Origin: UBA3910 sp964626065
Lineage (GTDB): Bacteria > Bacillota > Limnochordia > Darwinibacteriales > Darwinibacteriaceae
NCBI GenBank assembly: GCA_964626065.1
Contig: CAZVDE010000019.1
Span: forward strand, 1 to 30,852
Direction of reading: 5' to 3'
DNA: 30,852 bases
The translations under genes were made by a program, and so were the position numbers. The notes below the pieces were generated by a model, which searched no databases, was not told the origin of the DNA, and saw only the letters and a list, made by a program, of their open reading frames with translations. Of this stretch, positions 6,670-15,869 are shown piece after piece; position 1 is the stretch's first letter, and every line of letters starts with the position of its first letter.

Positions 6670-7977
6670 ATGATTGAACGCTACACCCGGCCCGAAATGG
6701 GGGCGGTCTGGAGCGAAAATAATCGTTTTCAAGCCTGGCTGGAGGTGGAGATGCTCGCCTGTGAAGCCTGGGCTAAACTGGGGGTAATACCCGGTCGAGA
6801 CGCTGAAAGAATAAGGGAGAAGGCCCATTTTGACGTAGGGCGCATCCGCGCCATTGAAAAAGAAACCCACCATGATGTCGTTGCCTTTACTAGAGCCGTT
6901 TCCGAAACACTGGGGGAAGAACGCAAGTGGGTTCATTATGGCTTGACTTCCACTGATGTGGTGGACACCGCCAATTCCTATTTGATTAAACAGGCTAATA
7001 AAATTCTGCTGGGCGATTTGGAAAACTTTTTGGCAGTGCTGAAAAAGAAGGCGCTGGAACACAAAGCAACGGTAATGATGGGGCGCACCCACGGCATCCA
7101 TGCGGAGCCCACCACTTTTGGCCTAAAACTGGCGCTATGGTATGGGGAAATGCAGCGCAACCTGGAGCGGTTTCAAGCGGCCGCGGCCACCATTGAAGTA
7201 GGTAAGATCTCGGGTGCGGTGGGCACCTACGGCAATATCGATCCCTTCGTGGAGGAATATGTCTGTGCCAGATTGGGGCTGAAGCCTGCCCTGATCTCCA
7301 CCCAAACACTGCAGCGTGATCGCCACGCCCATTACATCGGCACTCTAGCCTTAATTGCATCTTCGCTTGAGAAATTCGCCACCGAAATTAGAGGGCTGCA
7401 AAAAAGCGAGACCAGGGAAGTGGAGGAATACTTTTCTCCGGGGCAAACGGGCTCCTCGGCCATGCCTCACAAAAGAAACCCCATCGGTTCGGAAAACGTG
7501 ACCGGCTTGGCCAGGGTAATGCGGGGGTATATGGTCACCGCTTATGAAAATATCGCGCTGTGGCATGAACGGGATATTTCCCATTCTTCAGCGGAGCGAA
7601 TAATCATTCCCGACGCCACTATTTTATTAAACTACATGTTAAACCGTTTTAGCACAATTATTGATAGGCTTACCGTTTTTCCCGAAACGATGAAGGCAAA
7701 TATGGAGCTATCCTTAGGGCTGATCTACTCCCAGCAGGTTATGCTGGCTTTAATCGAGGCGGGCTTAGCCAGAGAACAGGCTTACAATATTGTACAGCCT
7801 TTGGCGATGGAAGCGTGGACAAGGCAGGCTCCTTTCTTGCCCATCTTGCTTGCTGATTCTCAAATCGGTGAGTGGTTAACGCCGGATGTAGTTAAGAGCT
7901 GTTTTGATTATACTCGTCACTTTAAGTATCTGGATTTAATCTTTTCCCGATTAGGGCTGGAGGAGGAAGAAGAATGA
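6670..7977 (+). CDS. purB: Adenylosuccinate lyase
   Basis: This 435-residue cytosolic enzyme acts twice in purine synthesis, releasing fumarate from SAICAR to give AICAR and from adenylosuccinate to give AMP. The fumarase/aspartase signature GSSAMPHKRNP is at 261-271, with the flexible-loop catalytic serine. GRTHGIHAEPTTFG (138-151) carries a catalytic histidine, and TSTDVVDTAN (93-102) matches the family. Length is normal. GAGGGGGAA precedes the ATG. The stop overlaps the purL start (ATGA), so translation is probably coupled. Its substrate SAICAR needs PurC, which is not encoded here. Confidence 0.96.
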   Translation: MIERYTRPEMGAVWSENNRFQAWLEVEMLACEAWAKLGVIPGRDAERIREKAHFDVGRIRAIEKETHHDVVAFTRAVSETLGEERKWVHYGLTSTDVVDTANSYLIKQANKILLGDLENFLAVLKKKALEHKATVMMGRTHGIHAEPTTFGLKLALWYGEMQRNLERFQAAAATIEVGKISGAVGTYGNIDPFVEEYVCARLGLKPALISTQTLQRDRHAHYIGTLALIASSLEKFATEIRGLQKSETREVEEYFSPGQTGSSAMPHKRNPIGSENVTGLARVMRGYMVTAYENIALWHERDISHSSAERIIIPDATILLNYMLNRFSTIIDRLTVFPETMKANMELSLGLIYSQQVMLALIEAGLAREQAYNIVQPLAMEAWTRQAPFLPILLADSQIGEWLTPDVVKSCFDYTRHFKYLDLIFSRLGLEEEEE

Positions 7978-10175
7978 GCGGACACTTAGAACCAAGCGCA
8001 GCGGTTGTGCGCGATGAAAAACTTTTTCTGCAGATGGGCTTAACGGAAGAAGAGTACACAAGGGTGCAAAAACTCTTGGGGCGCCTGCCGAATTACACCG
8101 AAACCGGGCTGTTCGCGGTGCTCTGGTCTGAACACTGCAGTTACAAAAATTCAAAAAAATTATTGAAGCACCTACCAACAGAAGGGCTCCGCGTATTACA
8201 GGGCCCGGGTGAAGGCGCCGGCGTAGTTGATATCGGTGATGGGCAGGGAGTTGTATTTAAAATCGAAAGCCACAACCACCCTTCTGCGGTAGAGCCCTAT
8301 CAAGGCGCGGCAACGGGGGTGGGGGGCATCTTGCGTGATGTTTTTTCCATGGGCGCCAAACCCGTCGCGGTCTTAAACTCGCTGCGTTTAGGCGAACTGA
8401 CGGAGCGGCGCAATCGGGGGTTACTGCAAGGTATTATCGCCGGTATCGCCGGTTACGGCAACACCATCGGAGTGCCAACCGTGGGCGGTGAGACTCAGTT
8501 TGATTCCAGTTACAATCACAATCCCCTGGTCAACGCCATGGCGGTGGGCCTGGTGGACGCGGGAAATTTGCAGCGGGGCCTCGCGGCCGGGGTGGGCAAC
8601 CCGGTAATCTATGCGGGGGCAAAAACGGGCCGGGACGGTATTCACGGCGCCACCTTTGCCTCGGTGGAATTCGATGCGGAAACGGGCGAGGACGGCATGG
8701 CCCTCCAGATTGGTTATCCCGAAATCGGCAAAAAATTGATGGAGGCCTGCCTGGAGGTTGTCAAATCTTCGGCTTTAGTGGGCATTCAGGATATGGGTGC
8801 CGCCGGGCTGACCAGTTCTTCCGCGGAAATGGCCAGCAAAGCGGGGACAGGTATAGAAATGAACCTGGATTTTGTCCCCCAAAGTGAGAAGGGTATGACC
8901 GCTTATGAAATGATGCTTTCTGAATCTCAAGAAAGAATGCTTTTGGTGGCGGAAGCGGGGCGGGAAGCGGAAATCATAGAGTTGTTTACCGATTTTGGCC
9001 TGGAAGCCGCCGTCATCGGCCGAGTTATTGAGGAACAGAAGCTGCGCTTGCTGCATCTAGGCGAGGTCAAGGCTGACGTTCCCATTGCAGCTTTGGTGGA
9101 TGATGCTCCTGTTTATGATCGGGAGGCAAAAAAGCCGGCTTATTTCGGCCCGCGGGAGAGTAACGTACCGCGAGTAGATGATTTGGCCGAAACCTTTCTT
9201 AATCTGCTTAAACAGCCGACTGTGGCCGAAAAAGCAATCTTATACAAACAGTTCGATACTGAAGGGGAAACAGTCATTCTAGGCCCGGGCTCCAACGCGG
9301 CAGTAGTTGCGGTACCGGGTACGAACAAGGCATTGGCCTTAACCGTTGATTGCAACTCCCGTTATGTTTACCTTGATCCCCGTGTGGGTGCGGCGTGTGC
9401 GGTGGCGGAGGCGGCACGCAATATCGTTTGTGCAGGCGGGGTGCCTTTGGCGGTCACGGACGGCCTCAACTTCGGCAGCCCCACCAACCCCGAAACATTT
9501 TGGCAGATGGAACAGTCCGTTGCGGGAATTGCTCAAGCCTGTACAGCACTGGGTACACCGGTTGTGGGGGGGAATGTTTCCCTTTCTAACGAGACAAACG
9601 GCCGGGCAATCTTTCCTACGCCCATTATTGGCATGGTAGGCTTGGTGGAAGATGTTGATTTGGTTACGGGCCACAATTTTAGACAAGCGGGCGATTTGAT
9701 TTATCTCTGCGGTACCACAAAGGCCGAATTCGGCGGCAGTGAACTGCAAAAAATGCTTGCGGGCGAAATATGCGGTCGCCCCCCTGCACTTGATCTAGAA
9801 GTTGAACAAAGACTGCAGGACCGGATTATGCGGGCTATTCGCTCCGGTGTAGTGCAATCCGCTTGCGATCTCTCCGTCGGCGGACTGGCGGTGGCCTTGG
9901 CAAAATGCGTTACAGACAGTGGGCTGGGTGCCAATGTGCAGCTCGGCGGCGATTTAGTGGCAGAACTGTTCAGTGAATCTCAATCTCGTTTTCTGCTCTC
10001 GGTCAGGCCTGAAAACAAGGACGCTTTCGAGGCGATTGTGGAGGCGGCCATGATTGGGGTAGTGACAAAAGAGCCTACTCTGCAGGTCTTCAACTGGGAA
10101 GAACAGGCCTTTGTGTTCACTGCGGACAAAATCAGGGAAACCTGGAAAGGGGCCATGACATGTTTGCTGAGCTGA
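7974..10175 (+). CDS. purL: Phosphoribosylformylglycinamidine synthase subunit PurL (small form)
   Basis: This 733-residue protein is the ATP-dependent synthetase subunit that converts FGAR to FGAM. SEHCSYKNSK (52-61) contains the catalytic histidine, and FKIESHNHPSAVEPYQGAAT (95-114) is the conserved ATP/metal region. QDMGAAGLTSSSAEMASKAG and a second AIRS-type half follow. At this length it is the Bacillus/Thermotoga form, which works only with separate PurS and PurQ (the glutaminase). Neither lies next to it, which is unusual for Bacillota operons. GGAGGAAGAAG precedes the ATG. The end overlaps purF by 16 bases. Confidence 0.96.
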   Translation: MSGHLEPSAAVVRDEKLFLQMGLTEEEYTRVQKLLGRLPNYTETGLFAVLWSEHCSYKNSKKLLKHLPTEGLRVLQGPGEGAGVVDIGDGQGVVFKIESHNHPSAVEPYQGAATGVGGILRDVFSMGAKPVAVLNSLRLGELTERRNRGLLQGIIAGIAGYGNTIGVPTVGGETQFDSSYNHNPLVNAMAVGLVDAGNLQRGLAAGVGNPVIYAGAKTGRDGIHGATFASVEFDAETGEDGMALQIGYPEIGKKLMEACLEVVKSSALVGIQDMGAAGLTSSSAEMASKAGTGIEMNLDFVPQSEKGMTAYEMMLSESQERMLLVAEAGREAEIIELFTDFGLEAAVIGRVIEEQKLRLLHLGEVKADVPIAALVDDAPVYDREAKKPAYFGPRESNVPRVDDLAETFLNLLKQPTVAEKAILYKQFDTEGETVILGPGSNAAVVAVPGTNKALALTVDCNSRYVYLDPRVGAACAVAEAARNIVCAGGVPLAVTDGLNFGSPTNPETFWQMEQSVAGIAQACTALGTPVVGGNVSLSNETNGRAIFPTPIIGMVGLVEDVDLVTGHNFRQAGDLIYLCGTTKAEFGGSELQKMLAGEICGRPPALDLEVEQRLQDRIMRAIRSGVVQSACDLSVGGLAVALAKCVTDSGLGANVQLGGDLVAELFSESQSRFLLSVRPENKDAFEAIVEAAMIGVVTKEPTLQVFNWEEQAFVFTADKIRETWKGAMTCLLS

Positions 10176-11554
10176 GGGGCTTAAACGAAGAGTGCGGTGT
10201 GTTTGGCGTCTGGGGCCACCCCGATGCGGCCCAGATTGCCTATTACGGCCTGCACAGCCTGCAGCACAGGGGTCAAGAGGGCGCGGGCATCGTGGTCAGC
10301 GACGGACGCACGCTAAAGAGCCGCAAAGATCTGGGCCTCGTGACGGAGGTATTCACAGCGGGGCGCATTGAAAAACTAGTTGGCAGTGCCGCCATTGGCC
10401 ATGTGCGCTACTCGCTGGGGGGCTTAAACGGCTATGAAAATGTGCAGCCCCTTCTGTTTCGCTCGCTAACGGGTGGCTTGGCGCTTGCCCATAACGGAAA
10501 CATTACCAATTCTCACGCATTACGGGGGCTTCTGGAAGCGGAAGGCAGTATCTTTCAAACTGAGTCAGATGCCGAAATATTGGCCCATTTGATCAAACGG
10601 GGCGGGGACGCGCCCCTGGCGGAAAGGATCAAATTGAGCCTTTTGATGCTGCAAGGCTCGTATGCCTTTGTGCTCTTAACAGAAGAAGCCCTCTATGCCG
10701 CGCTTGATCCCTGCGGCCTTAGGCCCCTTTCGTTGGGCAGATTGGGCGGGGCTTACGTTGTGGCCTCCGAATCGTGCGCCTTTGATTTGATCGGGGCGGA
10801 ACACGAGCGCGATGTGCAGCCGGGCGAACTGCTTATTATCAGCCGCGCCGGTTTGCAAAGCGAAATGTTTTGCCGGGAAACAAACCAAGCCATGTGTGCC
10901 ATGGAATATATTTATTTTTCCCGCCCGGATAGCAACTTACGCGGCATGAACGTCCATACCGCTCGCAAAAAGCTGGGCAAGGCACTGGCGGCAGAACACC
11001 CAATTGAAGCGGATGTGGTAACGGGGGTGCCCGATTCCAGCCTGTCAGCTGCCATCGGTTACGCGGAAGCAACCGGAATCCCTTACGAACTTGGCTTGAT
11101 CAAAAGCAGGTATGTGGGCCGCACTTTTATTGAGCCATCGCAGTCCCTGCGGGAACAGGGCGTGAAACTAAAATTATCCGCCGTACGCGGTGTGGTGGAA
11201 AATAAACGGGTCGTACTGGTTGACGATTCATTTGTGCGGGGCACAACCGGGCGCAGGATTACGACCCTGCTTAAGGAAGCGGGCGCTTCGGAGGTCCACA
11301 TTCTAATAGCTTCGCCGCCCATTCGTTATCGCTGTTATTACGGCATGGATACGCTCAGTGAGGGCGAGCTTTTGGCGGCCAATTACGAAGTGGAAGAAAT
11401 GAGAGAGTTGATTGGTGCCGATTCGCTGCGCTTCTTGAGTGTGGAAAAAATGCGGGAGGTGCTGGGTGATATGGCTATCAAAGACAACTACGGCCTGTGC
11501 ACGGCCTGTTTTACCGGCAATTATCCCGTGAAGGAGGAAGAAGCCTTTGTCTAA
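10160..11554 (+). CDS. purF: Amidophosphoribosyltransferase (PurF)
   Basis: This 464-residue enzyme catalyses the first committed step, PRPP plus glutamine to phosphoribosylamine. The first eleven residues (MFAELRGLNEE) are a propeptide ending at the nucleophile Cys12 (CGVFGVWG), as in Bacillus PurF. Four cysteines suited to a 4Fe-4S cluster are C246, C392, C447 and C450 (CTAC). The PRPP loop is VVLVDDSFVRGTTGRR (351-366). The ATG lies inside the purL end, with AAAGG just before it. In the family, the cluster makes the enzyme oxygen-sensitive and nucleotides inhibit it. The end overlaps purM by 8 bases. Confidence 0.97.
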   Translation: MFAELRGLNEECGVFGVWGHPDAAQIAYYGLHSLQHRGQEGAGIVVSDGRTLKSRKDLGLVTEVFTAGRIEKLVGSAAIGHVRYSLGGLNGYENVQPLLFRSLTGGLALAHNGNITNSHALRGLLEAEGSIFQTESDAEILAHLIKRGGDAPLAERIKLSLLMLQGSYAFVLLTEEALYAALDPCGLRPLSLGRLGGAYVVASESCAFDLIGAEHERDVQPGELLIISRAGLQSEMFCRETNQAMCAMEYIYFSRPDSNLRGMNVHTARKKLGKALAAEHPIEADVVTGVPDSSLSAAIGYAEATGIPYELGLIKSRYVGRTFIEPSQSLREQGVKLKLSAVRGVVENKRVVLVDDSFVRGTTGRRITTLLKEAGASEVHILIASPPIRYRCYYGMDTLSEGELLAANYEVEEMRELIGADSLRFLSVEKMREVLGDMAIKDNYGLCTACFTGNYPVKEEEAFV

Positions 11555-12466
11555 AGCTTATCAGCGCGCCGGGGTAGATCTGCAGGCGGGCTATGCAACG
11601 GTGGAGCGCATTAAAAAGCATGTGCAAAGGACGCATCGCCCGGGGGTATTCGGCGGCCTGGGCGGATTTGGAGGCCTTTTTGATCTGGCCGGGCTGGGCT
11701 ATGAAAACCCGGTGCTTGTAGCCGGTGCCGACGGAGTAGGCACCAAGATTATGATTGCATTTTTGGCCGATAAACATGACACGGTGGGCATTGATGCGGT
11801 GGCCATGTGCGTTAATGATGTCTTGGTGCAGGGAGCGGAGCCCCTCTTTTTCCTAGATTATATTGCTTGCGGGAAAAACGATCCCGCGCGCACAGAAAAA
11901 CTGGTCGCGGGTGTGGCGGAAGGTTGTGTGCGGGCCGGCTGTGCCCTGCTCGGGGGTGAAACGGCGGAAATGCCGGGGCTGTACGGGCCAGATGAATATG
12001 ATCTGGCCGGTTTTGCGGTAGGCGCCTGCGAACGAGATCAGATCTTGGATGGTTCCCAAATCGAAGCGGGTGATGTGCTTTTTGGCCTTCCCTCCAGTGG
12101 CCTGCACAGCAACGGCTATTCACTGGTAAGACAGATACTGCTGGAAGAACAGAAAATAGATTTAAATGCTTACGTACCCGAACTGGGCTGTACCTGGGCG
12201 GAAGAACTGCTGCGGCCTACCAGGATTTATGTGCAGCTCCTGCTGCCCCTAATCCAGGCGGGTAAAATTAAGGGTGCCGCTCATATTACGGGCGGCGGGT
12301 TTTTAGAAAACATTCCGCGTATGCTGCCGCCCACATTGGGTGCGGATATTCAGCTTGATGCCTGGCGGCCTCGGCCCATCTTTGGCCTTTTGGAAACACT
12401 AGGGGCGCTAGAGCGCAGCGAGATGTTTAATGTTTTCAATATGGGTGTGGGCATGGTTGTGGCCGC
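11547..12466 (+). CDS. purM: Phosphoribosylformylglycinamidine cyclo-ligase (PurM), 3' end in assembly gap
   Basis: The visible 306 residues are most of AIR synthetase, which closes the imidazole ring of FGAM using ATP. Recognisable parts are AGADGVGTK (59-67), DVLVQGAEPLFFLDYIACGK (91-110), GGETAEMPGLYG, GLPSSGLHSNGYSLVR and HITGGGFLENIPRML, ending at FNMGVGMVVA. The protein is usually about 340-350 residues, so some 40-50 residues are lost in the N run. The start is TTG at 11547, preceded by AAGGAGGAAG at correct spacing and overlapping the purF stop. The apparent joining to purN through the Ns is an artefact. Confidence 0.95.
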
Positions 12467-12566
12467 NNNNNNNNNNNNNNNNNNNNNNNNNNNNNNNNNN
12501 NNNNNNNNNNNNNNNNNNNNNNNNNNNNNNNNNNNNNNNNNNNNNNNNNNNNNNNNNNNNNNNNNN
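12467..12566. other. Assembly gap (100 N)
   Basis: Exactly 100 unknown bases separate purM from purN. Comparing the visible ends with the usual family lengths, roughly 40-50 PurM residues and 65-75 PurN residues are missing. That is about 320-370 bases, so the run of N is probably a fixed-size placeholder. Confidence 0.9.
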
Positions 12567-12935
12567 ATGATCGCCGAGCGTTTGGCGCAGTTGAAGGTAG
12601 AGTACCTTATTTTAGCCGGTTACATGCGGATTATCGGGCCTACCCTTTTGGAGCGCTACCCCCGGCGGATTATTAACATTCACCCGTCGCTGCTGCCCCT
12701 GTTCCCCGGTAAAGACGGCATAGGGCAGGCTCTGGCAGCGGGGGCGCAGGAAAGTGGAGTCACCGTTCATTTCGTGGATGCGGGTGTGGATACGGGCCCC
12801 GTGATCGCTCAGGAAAAGGTAGCAATTGCAGCGGATGAGACCAGGGAAAGCCTGGCGGAAAAGATCCACCGTATCGAACACCGCCTCTACCCCCGCGTGC
12901 TGCAGGATCTTTTGAAAGATAAGGAGGAAGATTGA
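12567..12935 (+). CDS. purN: Phosphoribosylglycinamide formyltransferase (PurN), 5' end in assembly gap
   Basis: The visible 122 residues are the C-terminal two thirds of the formyl-tetrahydrofolate-dependent GAR transformylase. LAGYMRIIGP is followed by INIHPSLLPLFPGKDG with the catalytic Asn37 and His39 (visible numbering), and VDAGVDTGPVIAQ carries the catalytic Asp75. The ATG right after the Ns is only an internal methionine; the true start and the nucleotide-binding loop are in the gap. The reading frame matches purM across the gap only by chance of the filler length. It ends one base before purH, with AAGGAGGAAG for the next gene inside its end. Confidence 0.94.
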   Translation: MIAERLAQLKVEYLILAGYMRIIGPTLLERYPRRIINIHPSLLPLFPGKDGIGQALAAGAQESGVTVHFVDAGVDTGPVIAQEKVAIAADETRESLAEKIHRIEHRLYPRVLQDLLKDKEED

Positions 12936-12936
12936 C

Positions 12937-14472
12937 ATGCAAAGGCGTGCACTACTTAGTGTATCTAATAAAACGGGTGTGGTTGAGTTTGCCGCACAGC
13001 TTGTCCGGGCCGGTTTTGAACTGGTTTCCACCGGCGGTACCGCCCGGCTTTTACGAGAAGCGGATCTACCCGTCCGGGAAGTGAACGAGCTCACCGGATT
13101 TCCGGAGATTCTGGGGGGCAGGGTAAAGACGCTGCATCCTAAGATTCACGGCGGTGTGTTGGCCCGGTTGGATAGGGAAGATGACCGAGCCCAATTGAAG
13201 CAGCATGGGATTTTGCCTTTCGAACTCATTTGCGTGAACTTGTACCCTTTTCAGGAAACGATCAGTGCAGCTGATGTGGCTTTGGAGCAGGCGGTGGAAA
13301 ACATAGATATAGGCGGGCCCACACTGCTGCGGGCGGCGGCCAAGAACCATCGCCATGTGGTGCCTGTGGTGGATCCGGCGGATTATGATTCAATTGGCCG
13401 GCAGCTTATGGCCGGGGGGCAAATTGATGCTGCCACAAGGCGGCGGTTGGCTGCCAAAGTGTTTAGGCATACTGCGGCCTATGACGCGCTTATTGCCGGT
13501 TATTTCAGCGATATGACGGACAATGGGTTTCCGGAGAAGCTGACACTAACCTACGAACTGCAGCAGCAGCTGCGTTACGGCGAAAACCACCAGCAGCGGG
13601 CCGCTTTGTATCGGGCTCCTTTGGCAGAAAACAGTGCTTTGGTCAATGCCAAGCAGCTGCAGGGTAAAGAGCTTTCTTACAATAATTTTTCCGATGCCGG
13701 TGCCGCCCTGCGAATTGTGCGAGAATTTGAGCGGCCGGCGGCCGTTGCGGTCAAACATTCCAACCCCTGCGGTGTGGGGCTGGGACGCACAATGGAAGAA
13801 GCGTTTGGCAAAGCGTTCGCGGCGGACCCGATTTCCATTTTCGGAGGCATTGTGGCCCTGAACGGTGCGGTGAAGGAGGCTGTTGCGCGACAGTTGGCAG
13901 AAATATTTTTGGAGATAATTATTGCTCCCGCCTTTACCGAAGCGGCGTTACGTATTTTAGCGGCCAAGCCCAACCTTCGCTTGCTGCAGCTGCCGGTGGG
14001 CGATCTGCCCAAACGGGGCTTGCAGTATACTTCGCTGCCCGGGGGGCTGTTAGTACAGGAGGAGGATCTGGAAAAAGACGATAGCGGCAAATGGCGCATT
14101 GTTACTGAGCGCCGGCCCGACGCGGCAGAGATGGCGGCCCTTGAGTTTGGCTGGCGGGTTGTGAAACACGTTAAATCAAATGCGATAGTTGTGGTCGATC
14201 AAGAAATGACGCTCGGTGTTGGTGCGGGGCAGATGAATAGGGTGGGGGCGGCCCGAATAGCCTTGGGCCAGGCCGGCGAAAAGGCTAGGGGAGCGGCCTT
14301 GGCCTCAGACGCCTTCTTCCCCATGGATGATACGGTGGAAGTGGCTGCCCAAGCCGGTATTACCGCCATTATCCAACCGGGCGGTTCAATCCGCGATGCC
14401 GATTCTATCGCTAAAGCGAACGAACATGGTATTGCCATGGTGTTTACCGGAACAAGGCACTTTAAACACTAG
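12937..14472 (+). CDS. purH: Bifunctional AICAR transformylase/IMP cyclohydrolase (PurH)
   Basis: This 511-residue two-domain enzyme carries out the last two steps to IMP. The N-terminal domain (about 1-190) is the MGS-like cyclohydrolase, with STGGTARLLREA, GGRVKTLHPKIHGG (60-73) and NIDIGGPTLLRAAAKN. The C-terminal transformylase has KHSNPCGVG with the catalytic Lys273-His274 pair, and ends with QPGGSIRD and MVFTGTRHFKH, typical of the family. Length is normal. AAGGAGGAAGATTGAC precedes the ATG. It lies between purN and purD as in most Bacillota purine operons. Confidence 0.97.
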   Translation: MQRRALLSVSNKTGVVEFAAQLVRAGFELVSTGGTARLLREADLPVREVNELTGFPEILGGRVKTLHPKIHGGVLARLDREDDRAQLKQHGILPFELICVNLYPFQETISAADVALEQAVENIDIGGPTLLRAAAKNHRHVVPVVDPADYDSIGRQLMAGGQIDAATRRRLAAKVFRHTAAYDALIAGYFSDMTDNGFPEKLTLTYELQQQLRYGENHQQRAALYRAPLAENSALVNAKQLQGKELSYNNFSDAGAALRIVREFERPAAVAVKHSNPCGVGLGRTMEEAFGKAFAADPISIFGGIVALNGAVKEAVARQLAEIFLEIIIAPAFTEAALRILAAKPNLRLLQLPVGDLPKRGLQYTSLPGGLLVQEEDLEKDDSGKWRIVTERRPDAAEMAALEFGWRVVKHVKSNAIVVVDQEMTLGVGAGQMNRVGAARIALGQAGEKARGAALASDAFFPMDDTVEVAAQAGITAIIQPGGSIRDADSIAKANEHGIAMVFTGTRHFKH

Positions 14473-14482
14473 GGGGAGAGCA

Positions 14483-15748
14483 ATGAAGGTTTTGGTAATC
14501 GGCCGGGGCGGCCGCGAACATGCCCTTTGCGAAAAGATTAAAGAAAGCCCTCTTGTCAGCCGCATCTATGCGGCTCCGGGCAACCCGGGGATGATCTCCT
14601 GCGCCGAACTGCTGCCCTATACCGAGTCAGAACAGGAGGAACTAATTGACTTTGCCCAAACAGAAAAGATCAATCTGGTCTTAATCGGCCCGGAGCAGCC
14701 CCTCATGGATGGCTTGGCGGACCGCCTACAGCAGGCCGGTTTGAGGGTATTTGCCCCTACAAAAAAGGCTGCCGAAATTGAAGGGAGCAAAGCGTTTGCT
14801 AAACGGTTGATGACAAAACACGGTATTCCCACGGCCCGCTACGGTGTCTTCGATGATCACCAAGCGGCGCGGGAATATCTTGACCACTGTCCCATTCCCG
14901 TTGTCATCAAAGCGGATGGCTTGGCAGCCGGCAAAGGCGTTGTGGTGGCAGAAACGCGCCGCGAAGCGGAGGCGGCCGTCAGGGAAATGCTGGTGGAAAA
15001 AAAGCATGGGGCCGCTTCTTCGGTGGTGGTAATCGAAGAATTCTTGGTCGGAGAAGAGTTTTCACTCATGGCCTTTGTGCATGGCGATCTTGTGGTACCC
15101 CTGCAGATCGCCCAAGATCACAAACGGGCCTATGACGGGGATACGGGGCCAAATACGGGCGGCATGGGAGCCTATTCGCCCGTACCCCAGATCAGCCCTG
15201 AGACAATAAAGGAAGCGGTTGATACGGTTTTACAGCCCGCGGTCCACGCGCTGCTGGCAGAAGGCAGATTTTTTAGCGGTGTTCTTTATGCCGGTCTAAT
15301 CTTGACGGCAGAGGGACCCAAAGTGATTGAATTCAACGCGCGGCTGGGTGATCCGGAAACACAGGTTGTCTTACCCCGCCTGAAATCTGATTTAATCGAA
15401 GTGATCTTGAAGCTGATGGCCGGCGAAAAGCCCGAATTGGACTGGGACCCCCGGCCCATGCTGGGCGTTGTGGTGGCCTGTGACGGTTACCCGCAAGATT
15501 GTGCCGGCCGGCCCAGATTGGGGGCAATGCCTTTGGCCGCGGCCGATCTTCATCTTTATTACAGCGGAGTGGCGCTGGGCGGTGGGGGCGAATTGATTGC
15601 CACGGGCGGGCGCACCTTTCTTTTGGCCGCATCGGGCTGCACACTTGCGGCCGCTCAAAATAGGGTATACGGAGTCTTAAATGATCTCATTTTGCCCGGT
15701 TTGTTTTACCGGACGGATATTGGCAGGCGCGCTCTAGAAAAGGTGTGA
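14483..15748 (+). CDS. purD: Phosphoribosylamine-glycine ligase (PurD)
   Basis: This 421-residue ATP-grasp enzyme joins phosphoribosylamine and glycine to give GAR. It begins MKVLVIGRGGREHALCEKI, with GPEQPLMDGLADRL, EGSKAFAKRLM, KADGLAAGKGV (ATP-grasp), GEEFSLMAF and AQDHKRAYDGDTGPNTGGMG. EFNARLGDPETQ near the end supplies the metal-binding residues. The ATG at 14483 follows GGGGGAGAG. The frame is open upstream to 14327, but that part lies inside purH and has no ribosome site. This is the last gene of the operon and is followed by a terminator. Confidence 0.97.
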   Translation: MKVLVIGRGGREHALCEKIKESPLVSRIYAAPGNPGMISCAELLPYTESEQEELIDFAQTEKINLVLIGPEQPLMDGLADRLQQAGLRVFAPTKKAAEIEGSKAFAKRLMTKHGIPTARYGVFDDHQAAREYLDHCPIPVVIKADGLAAGKGVVVAETRREAEAAVREMLVEKKHGAASSVVVIEEFLVGEEFSLMAFVHGDLVVPLQIAQDHKRAYDGDTGPNTGGMGAYSPVPQISPETIKEAVDTVLQPAVHALLAEGRFFSGVLYAGLILTAEGPKVIEFNARLGDPETQVVLPRLKSDLIEVILKLMAGEKPELDWDPRPMLGVVVACDGYPQDCAGRPRLGAMPLAAADLHLYYSGVALGGGGELIATGGRTFLLAASGCTLAAAQNRVYGVLNDLILPGLFYRTDIGRRALEKV

Positions 15749-15771
15749 AAACGTGCCGTTCACAATTTTTG

Positions 15772-15806
15772 TAAAGGGCCCACCCGGCAGGATGGGCCCT
15801 TTATTT
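15772..15806 (+). terminator. Intrinsic terminator after purD
   Basis: AAAGGGCCCA (15773-15782) and TGGGCCCTTT (15793-15802) form a perfect 10-base stem with a 10-base loop, followed by a short T-rich tail (ATTT). It lies 24 bases after the purD stop and closes the purine operon. Confidence 0.88.
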
Positions 15807-15827
15807 AGCGGCAGAATGTGGTAGAAT
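15800..15827 (+). promoter_or_regulatory. Possible extended -10 promoter before the acetyltransferase gene
   Basis: TGGTAGAAT (15819-15827) is an extended -10 box. TTTATT (15800-15805) would be a weak -35 box 16 bases upstream and overlaps the terminator arm. The next start codon is about 40 bases downstream. Confidence 0.35.
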
Positions 15828-15869
15828 AAAAGCAGCACTAATTATAAATAAAGGTGGATTGGTCGGTGT

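Noticed and set aside
6562..7360. Several minus-strand frames of 60-179 codons opposite purB
   Set aside because: They overlap a gene with strong motifs, show no ribosome sites, and have the proline-rich look of shadow frames.
11547..12935. A fused PurM-PurN protein
   Set aside because: The fusion depends on reading through 100 N of unknown content; both proteins are visibly incomplete at the join.
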